Source: Cerrena zonata (Eukaryota > Basidiomycota > Agaricomycetes > Polyporales > Cerrenaceae). From it: DNA of 64,000 nt. Shown here piece by piece: positions 57,710 through 64,000 of the stretch. The stretch covers positions 248,001 through 312,000 of the forward strand of contig JASBNA010000019.1 of the NCBI GenBank assembly GCA_038087015.1, given 5' to 3'. Position 1 is the first letter of the stretch; every line of letters starts with the position of its first letter. Below the pieces are notes generated by a model. It saw only the letters and a list, made by a program, of their open reading frames with translations, did no database searches and was not told the origin of the DNA. A program made the position numbers and the translations under genes.

Positions 57710-60565
57710 ATGGCCGCGACTCCAAAGAAACTGGTACACTGGGACCTGGGATTATCTCCAGAATTCGGATCATCTTTTGAAGGCGACTCAACCGACTCTA
57801 CTACATCTGCTTCGAGTTTACAATATGTAAACTCACAGCTACTTGCACATGGATTTACTCATGGGTCTGGTCTTTCTCTGGATGGGCTTGGGAAGGACGA
57901 CACGGAAAAGGTCGTCAAATGTTTACTCGGTATGTTGAGTCAAAGAGTTGTGCGTAAATCTCTGTTTAAAATAGATCACAAAACGTTGACTGTATTGAAC
58001 AGGATGATATGTCACGAACAGAAGAACTGACCACCAAACTCAGAACATTATCTTACGAGCACGAACGTCTTGCGTCGATGCTCAAGAACGCAAATGATAG
58101 AGCAACCAATGCTGAACGCGAGATGAACATGCACAAGTCTCGACTGGCGTATGTCTCTCACATTCGGTTCATCTCGCACTATTGAAAACAAGCATATAGA
58201 TCTGCCAACCAAACCCTACAGACCACAGAGTCGGCCCACAAACGTACCACAGCTGAACTTCAACGAACACGGACCGCTCTGCAATCGCTTCGTTTGGCAC
58301 ATCAGACGGAGATCAAGAAGATTGAGAAGGAGAAAGAGCGGGTACTGGAACGGTGGAGTAAAGTTGCCGATAACCAGCTGAAGCTCGGCTCCGAGTCTAG
58401 TAGAATCAGGTTTGCGAACTCTCAAGTGGTCGAAGCTTCAGACGTACAACTGCGTGGTAAAGGCCAAGGCCTCTTGGAAGCTGCGCTGGAGCAGTCTGAA
58501 CATTCAAGAAACCAGCTAGCTGACGAAGTTCGGTCGTTGCGAGGAATCGTAATCTCTACAGCGAACGAGTTACAGAGGATTTTGCAGATCGCTCGAAGTA
58601 TATCTTTGTCCGAAGTGCAAGACGAGGTAACTCAATACTTATTCTCACTCATCTTTACTTACTGTTCTATTCCGTTTAGCCGGCACAGCTGACGACGACG
58701 TCCTTGTTCCCTCTTACACCCGCGAATGCGGCGAGCGAGAAGCTCACTTCGCTTCTGGGCTCGACGAGGGAACTAATAGAGCGGCTAGCTCACTCACATG
58801 CTACCTTAGCACAGTCTACCCCGTCTCATGCTTCATCTAGTAAACCAAAGGAACAAGTTCAGAAGCAAGAAGTCGACAAACTTGGTTTAGTCATCGACGG
58901 CTTGCGGAAGGAATTGGGTGAGTTCAATGAACGATTAATTGAGACCGGCACTAAATGATCAATAGAGGAAGCCAAGAAACAATCATCTGCGTATGCCGCG
59001 GAAGCTCAAGCTTTACAAGACCAATATGCACGAAACCCGCAACTTTTTCATGGGGCTGGAGACACGGCTGACATGAGCGTTGATTTGATGACTGAAGAAA
59101 AGACCCAGTTAACGCAACAGACGCAGGAACTTGAAAAGGACCGTCGGTGGTATACGCAAGCCAATACTGTACTAAGCAACGAACGAGCGGCGTTAGAGGT
59201 AGGGACACCTTTTCTGCATACACTGTAATTCTATACTAACCGTAATTGCAGGAGGAACGAGCACAGCTGCTAGAGGAGAAGCGACAATGGGAACTGGACA
59301 GGATGTCAGTCGATGTACCACCGACACTAGCTGCACCTTCTGCTGCTTCATCATCCCGAGCTAATGTCCACGCTACTACGAAACCATTATCTCCTCGGAA
59401 AATCAAAGTGGGGGTTTCGAAAAGGGCACGAAGTTCTCGCAGATCGTCAGGAATTGGTTTATCCCCCAAACGATCCAAGGTCATTCCTGCATACGAAACG
59501 GAAGTTATTCCCTCGAGCGCAAATGCACCCCATTTCAGCACTAGCTTGGTTGAAGCATCGCCTGCTCCCCCTGCGTTGTCTACGACGTTCACTCTTCCAC
59601 CGCCTTCACCCGCTGCAACAATCCGACGTTCAAACCCTTTAGAATTACCACCTCTACCGCAACTCGATTTTGGTACTACAAGTAGTTCGAGTAGTTCAAG
59701 TCTACCCTCATACGAAGCCGATGTCGATATGCATCCACCCGAACCCTCTATACCCTCATCCAATCCCGTGCATTCGCAAACCGTTCCGTCTTCATCTTCA
59801 GCGCCATCCACATCAGCCCCCCAACCACAAGTCCCCAATACACCAGGTAACCGCCGACCGTTCCCGGTGGCCAAACCGTTAGCCACCCATATGATCCATG
59901 CATACTCCCCTGTCAAACCTAGTCCCCTAAGTCGAATCCTCCTGATGGCCAATTCACCAGACAGTCCTGAGAACGGGGGTGCACCTGCGCTTCAAACACT
60001 CACAGAAGAGGACGAGAGTATGCCGGATGTGTCACCTACACCAACACCTATAGGTCTCGGCCCGCCTCCGCAGAAACGCAAAGCACCTCCGATGCCTAGT
60101 TTAGCAGCGGAATTAGGGTTGGAAGACAGTGACGAGGACGATAACCCTTTGAGAGATAGGCCCTCGGAGAGAATTGGTAATTCTAGATCGAAGCAGAAAG
60201 TAGCTCCAGAACAACGACGATTTACGGCAAGAGAGAAAGGTAAAGCTCGCGCTGATCCATCGGCTGTGACCAGAACCCGGAGTGGGGCGATAGAGAAGAG
60301 AATAAGGCGAAACGCCTGAAGACATCTGCTAACCCGAGCTCTAGTATCGTTCCTAGTCATCGCAGCACCTCGTCATCAAGGGTACCCTCTGGAGGTCCCT
60401 GTAAAGAAGTCCGCGAGGCTTACATCAAGGGTGGCTCCTCCTGCTGGAGGGGGTGGGGTTCCTGGAGTTCAAACGAGGGCGGCTAGTAAAGTTAAAGGGG
60501 GCGCACGCAGGGTCCCAATTAACAGCGCTGAAGCTGGTGCTGTCCCTCGAGTATGGAAGGGTTGA
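57710..60565 (+). CDS. Msd1/SSX2IP (ADIP)-like coiled-coil protein; 3' end unresolved
   Basis: SSX2IP in animals and Msd1 in fission yeast anchor microtubule minus ends at centrosomes or spindle pole bodies. The protein opens MAATPKKLVHWDLGLSPEFG. It has the family helix SASSLQYVNSQLLAHGFTHG; KVVKCLLGMLSQRV joined to DDMSRTEELTTKLRTLSYEH, then long coiled coils (ERLASMLKNANDRATNAERE; IKKIEKEKERVLERWSKVAD; LEEERAQLLEEKRQWELDRM). The C-terminal third is Ser/Pro-rich, with acidic and basic patches, and is probably disordered. One reading ends at TGA 60317-60319. Beyond it, a basic tail continues in the same frame to TGA 60563-60565 (LTSRVAPPAGGGGVPG; ARRVPINSAEAG). Two short introns, about 60240-60298 and 60339-60380, would reach that tail. 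The true 3' structure needs transcript data. Confidence 0.72.
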
Positions 60566-60843
60566 GATGTGGAGCTGGAACTGAATCCGTAGTATCACTT
60601 GTTGGCTTATTCTATCTTTATGTATTTGATTGATCAAGGCACCTATTGGGCATCCTTCCTGAATACTATGTAGTAGCGTGCGCTTGGTGCAGGATGTGAG
60701 ATATAGTTGAAGAGGACACCGTAATAGGACAGGTATCTGATGGTAGTTTATCATTGACGCTTTCTCGACACGCTTGTAACACACGGCAGGTTTCGAATCT
60801 GTCTTAAATAAACACCGACATCATATGGCTATCTGCATGGACC

Positions 60844-61952
60844 ATGCCCACTCTTGCAACTAACACAGGATCTTTGGAGAAAGTTGACGTCGAAGAGTCT
60901 AGCATCAAACTCGTACGATGTAGGGCATTCTCAGATGTGTTTACAGCTGAATTGGATGGTGTTCCTGTATGTGTTGAACTCGTGCGATGGCCTGAGGACT
61001 TGACGGACGTGAACGCAGTGAATGCAACTCATGCAGTGAGTCCTACATAATGTGTGTTCCAATTGACACGTTGACGCTGTCGTCTTAGAAAATACTGAAC
61101 AAATTGGAGGAGTGGGCCTCTCTTTCTCATGAAAGTATCATGCCCTTCAAGGGCTACTGTGAAGGCATAAGAGGACCGTTACTCGGTTTAGTCTCTGACT
61201 GGATGACCGATGGTCGTATCCTGCAATACCTAGAGAAAGGAACCTGACGTTGACCGTTTATCTCTGGTATGTTTTCTCAGTCTATTTCCTTGCGACTTAA
61301 CAGAATGTGCCACTCTAGCTTATTCAATGTGCAGAGGGACTTGCATACCTACACAGTCGTGGTATACCGCATGGCGATATTACGTCCGATAACATCCTAA
61401 TATCGGTGACCAATGATACGCCTCATGCGTTTATATACGGGTTTGGTATTCCGAAGATCCTCGATGGTGCTGCGTACTCTCCAGCCCTCTTCAGAAGGGG
61501 AGAGGTTATCCTCCCACCGGAGTTGGAAACAGCCGCGCTGACCGAACCCTCCATTTCAGGGTCTTTTACGGCGGCAACAGACGTCTGGTCATTCGGAATC
61601 CTTGCTTATGTATGTGATTGCAATGCACACCAGATTTATCTAGTCGATCTGACCTCATCTAAGCAAATATTCACGGACGGAAAGCACGCGAAGGTCTGGG
61701 AGAGCGGAGGAGATCCCAAACTCGAGCAATATCTGGGTGAAATACATGGAATGACCCCAGAACTCTGGAATATCATGCAATCATGTTGTCAACGTGAGCC
61801 GAGTGAAAGACCCTCTATGGACGAGGTTTGTTCCAAGTTGAAGGAACTTCAGTGAGTTTTCAATATATATAGTCCGGACTAGATATAAACGTCCTACTAT
61901 AAACAGGGGCTTTGGCGGTCCCCCTACCAAAGATTCGGATATCGGTGTGTGA
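60844..61952 (+). pseudogene. TKL-like pseudokinase with a frameshift
   Basis: The sequence follows a protein kinase domain and resembles the neighbouring minus-strand kinase: KILNKLEEWASLSHESIMPF; GYCEGIRGPLLGLVSDWMTD; GLAYLHSRGIPHGDITSDNI; TAATDVWSFGILAYQIFTDG; PELWNIMQSCCQREPSERPS. Key catalytic positions are changed. The ATP-binding Lys of beta strand 3 is Glu (VCVELV), and the DFG motif reads YGF (HAFIYGFGIPKIL). The catalytic-loop Asp and Asn remain. After YLEKG the frame hits TGA at once; one added base near 61240-61243 would restore a match to the partner gene (NPxxDxLSL). A last intron would join ELQ to GFGGPPTKDSDIGV. It could be a degenerate kinase or a pseudokinase spoiled by an assembly error. 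Confidence 0.65.
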
Positions 61953-62183
61953 TTATGTAGATCTTGATTCTCCTTACTCGTCTCGTTGTGTTATCGCCCT
62001 GTTACCTGGTGTTCTAGTTATCTTACTCTTCATTGTTTCGTTATGTTCATACGTGTATCGTAACATTTCAAGTCAATGGACGACAACCATTATTTCGTTA
62101 GCGAGTCGATATTGAAAGAAACTAAGGGAAAAGGTAGCCATAAGTAACGTAAAACGAAAAGACCGTGCAGCAAAGTACGCGAA

Positions 62184-63410
62184 TCATGATCGCATGATAA
62201 GCCAATCTCGTCCAGGAGCCGTACCCGTCTCTCTGAAGAAAAGAAAGTCAGACAAGGACTTGAAGCTAATGCCATAAGCATACTGTACGATACGAAATGC
62301 CTGAGATATCCTATCAGCAGGAGGTCTTTCATGCTGTAGACGACACCAACAGGCTGTTAATACGTTCCAAATCTCGGGTGTCAGACCACGGACATCTCCC
62401 GGGTATTCCTTGGAGCCGAACCTCTCATTGCGTGACAAGTATTCACGTTCTGTAAACAATTGCTAGTAGAGAATGGTAAGTCGGTTGTCTGGCACTGGTT
62501 ATATACAACACTCACGTATGCCATTACTGCGAAACTCCATACATCGCTAGCACGGGTAGGGGTTCCTTGGACATCCTCTTCAAGCTCTGGAGCTAGGAAA
62601 CCTTGGGTTCCCCACGATGACCTTGTGGTATAGCCACGCATTCCTATTATTCTGGATGTACCAAAGTCGCAAATGAGAGGAATCGGCCCTGTTGAAGAGA
62701 GTGTAATTAATACGTTTTGGCACTTGAGGTCACTGTGTACTACATTGTGATTATGTAGATACGACAGCCCGTTTGCACATCCAATAAGCTAGATATCCCA
62801 TAAAACAATCCAACAACAGTAGCGAACTAAATCAAATGTTCGTACCAGTGAAAGTTTATCGGCTTCGGGGTTCGGATTTGACCCAATGTACCTCAAAATG
62901 TGTCCCTCCTGCTTCCACTCGGATACCAAACCAATGAAGTGCTCCCCGGGAAGCTCACAGTAACCTAAAAGAGGCAGGATATTTGTATGCCTCAAATTAA
63001 CCCACGTTGTCATTTCACGCATGACTTGCTATTCTCATATCAAGTGACATTCCCACATCAACATCGGAGGAGTCAGTTCTAGCAATCGTATAACTTACAG
63101 TAATTTGTTTGTCTCGGGATTCTTTCCTGGAGAGATCACCCAAGGCACGTAGCGCTTTGACGCATACGTCTTCATGTCGCGTGGTTGAAGTACGATATAC
63201 GTTAGAGTATGGGGAAGCGAATATCAATCTCTCGGTCGAGAGGTTGATGTCAAATTTGCGGACATCCTTCTTGTACCTTTGACGCATATCGGCAACGCTA
63301 TTTCCTGAGCGAGGGAAAGAGCCGTTTCTGTTATCCATGACTGGGAAGACGAAGCTATTATTGATGGGCAAAGGTGAAGTTCGAAGTACCTGCTGCACCA
63401 CAGATTTCAT
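62184..63410 (-). CDS. TKL-like protein kinase
   Basis: This is a predicted protein kinase that transfers phosphate from ATP to protein Ser/Thr or Tyr. The N lobe is short: LIFASPYSNVYRTSTTRHED, VCVKALRALG (ATP-binding Lys), then after an intron QVMREMTTWVNLRHTNILPL; YCELPGEHFIGLVSEWKQEG. The catalytic loop is NVVHSDLKCQNVLI (HSD for HRD). The magnesium motif is LICDFGTSRI and the APE motif reads LAPELEEDV. The C lobe has SDVWSFAVMAYQLFTEREYL and GLTPEIWNVLTACWCRLQHE RPPAD. All residues expected for activity are present except the Arg of HRD, so an active kinase is plausible. Start ATG 63410 or the later ATG 63338. The C-terminal 30 residues look unconserved. Small TKL-like kinases are expanded in many Agaricomycetes. 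It converges on a decayed relative. Confidence 0.78.
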
Positions 63411-64000
63411 TACCTGGCATTACCCTAGTAGACAGATGGAGATGCCGCCCTGCAGGAAACAATGAGGCTGGAAGTGAACATGTATTATGCCCTTATCTTC
63501 CTATTCGAGAGCGATTGCGTATACTACTGAATTTCGGACACGTGAATGCACCTAGTTTCATAGTAGCCCAATCATTCAAATAAAAAGCGCACAAGTATTT
63601 GGGATGATAGGACGGCGTTCCGATCTACATATTCGGTTTGAACGTGTTGATTGACTCCAGCACATGTATCATTCAAGATATATGAAGTGTTGGGGTGCTG
63701 CACAGTTTTTTGGGCGTGACGTCGTGGCGGCGCAAACATAGTTCCTTGCACCCCACGTAGTATAGGTAGGTTGTGAGGACAGTTGGGATGACACCACTCA
63801 ATCAGCAATGCTAGGTGTTTCAGAGACTATCACTCATTCAAAAGGAATGCTTCTTTACAATGTTTCTTGTCTATTGAGGCCTGGTGATGTCTTGGCATGA
63901 AGGCACGACATCGTGTCCTGTGCAAGTAATAGTAATGCCCCTGAACTTACTGATCTATGTTCGGAGACATACAAATCCTATAATTGACATTGCCTATATC
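63411..64000. other. Window end, no gene recognised
   Basis: This is the upstream side of the minus-strand kinase. Only short frames without motifs are present. Confidence 0.4.

Noticed and set aside
59236..59952. Long open frame (238 codons) on the minus strand
   Set aside because: It is antisense to the Ser/Pro-rich part of the Msd1-like gene, where low-complexity codons leave the opposite strand open. It has a composition without motifs.
1..64000. Transposons, LTR pairs, CRISPR arrays, secondary-metabolite or defence clusters
   Set aside because: I looked for transposase or reverse-transcriptase motifs, long direct or inverted repeats, spaced repeats and grouped biosynthetic genes. None was visible by eye. 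A self-alignment of the window would settle short or old copies.

Overview
This is a 64 kb piece of a fungal nuclear chromosome, almost certainly from a mushroom-forming basidiomycete (Agaricomycetes). Genes are dense and lie on both strands. Most are cut by many short introns of about 50-65 bases (GTRNGT...YAG). Several families are typical of that class: F-box/LRR-like proteins with an HHQKA-type N-terminus, TKL-like kinases, a PB1/ZZ protein and a multi-spanning hybrid histidine kinase. No transposase, reverse transcriptase, CRISPR array, plasmid or phage gene was found.

Left part (1-21 kb): the 3' end of a Ufd4/TRIP12-type HECT ubiquitin ligase, the splicing factor PHF5A/Rds3, an intron-containing tRNA-Pro(AGG) on the minus strand, the proteasome ATPase Rpt4, a secreted serine carboxypeptidase (S10), a PMU1-like histidine phosphatase, Mediator subunit 4, a dual-specificity phosphatase, an NBR1-like PB1/ZZ protein and an NADP-dependent medium-chain reductase.

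Middle part (22-46 kb): two F-box-like genes back to back, a mitochondrial HMG-box protein, ribosomal protein uL5/RPL11, a USP8/Doa4-type deubiquitinase with a rhodanese domain, a Snt2-like BAH/PHD/ELM2/SANT chromatin factor, an intron-containing tRNA-Trp(CCA), Mediator subunit 10 with an apparent one-base frameshift, a further F-box gene without a clear start, and carnitine acetyltransferase.

Right part (46-64 kb): an F-box pseudogene, a membrane-bound hybrid histidine kinase whose phospho-histidine lies in an 18-base micro-exon, the intact paralogue of the F-box pseudogene, an Msd1/SSX2IP-like coiled-coil protein with an unresolved 3' end, and a convergent pair of TKL-like kinase genes, one a broken pseudokinase and one with intact catalytic motifs.

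Most genes are conserved housekeeping genes and do not form a pathway. The recurring theme is ubiquitin and autophagy: HECT E3, Rpt4, USP8-like enzyme, NBR1-like protein and several F-box proteins. I did not find a clearly new multi-gene system. The strongest oddities are the micro-exon H-box with a one-residue insertion, the split ZZ finger carrying a candidate Atg8-binding motif, and the frame breaks in MED10 and the pseudokinase.
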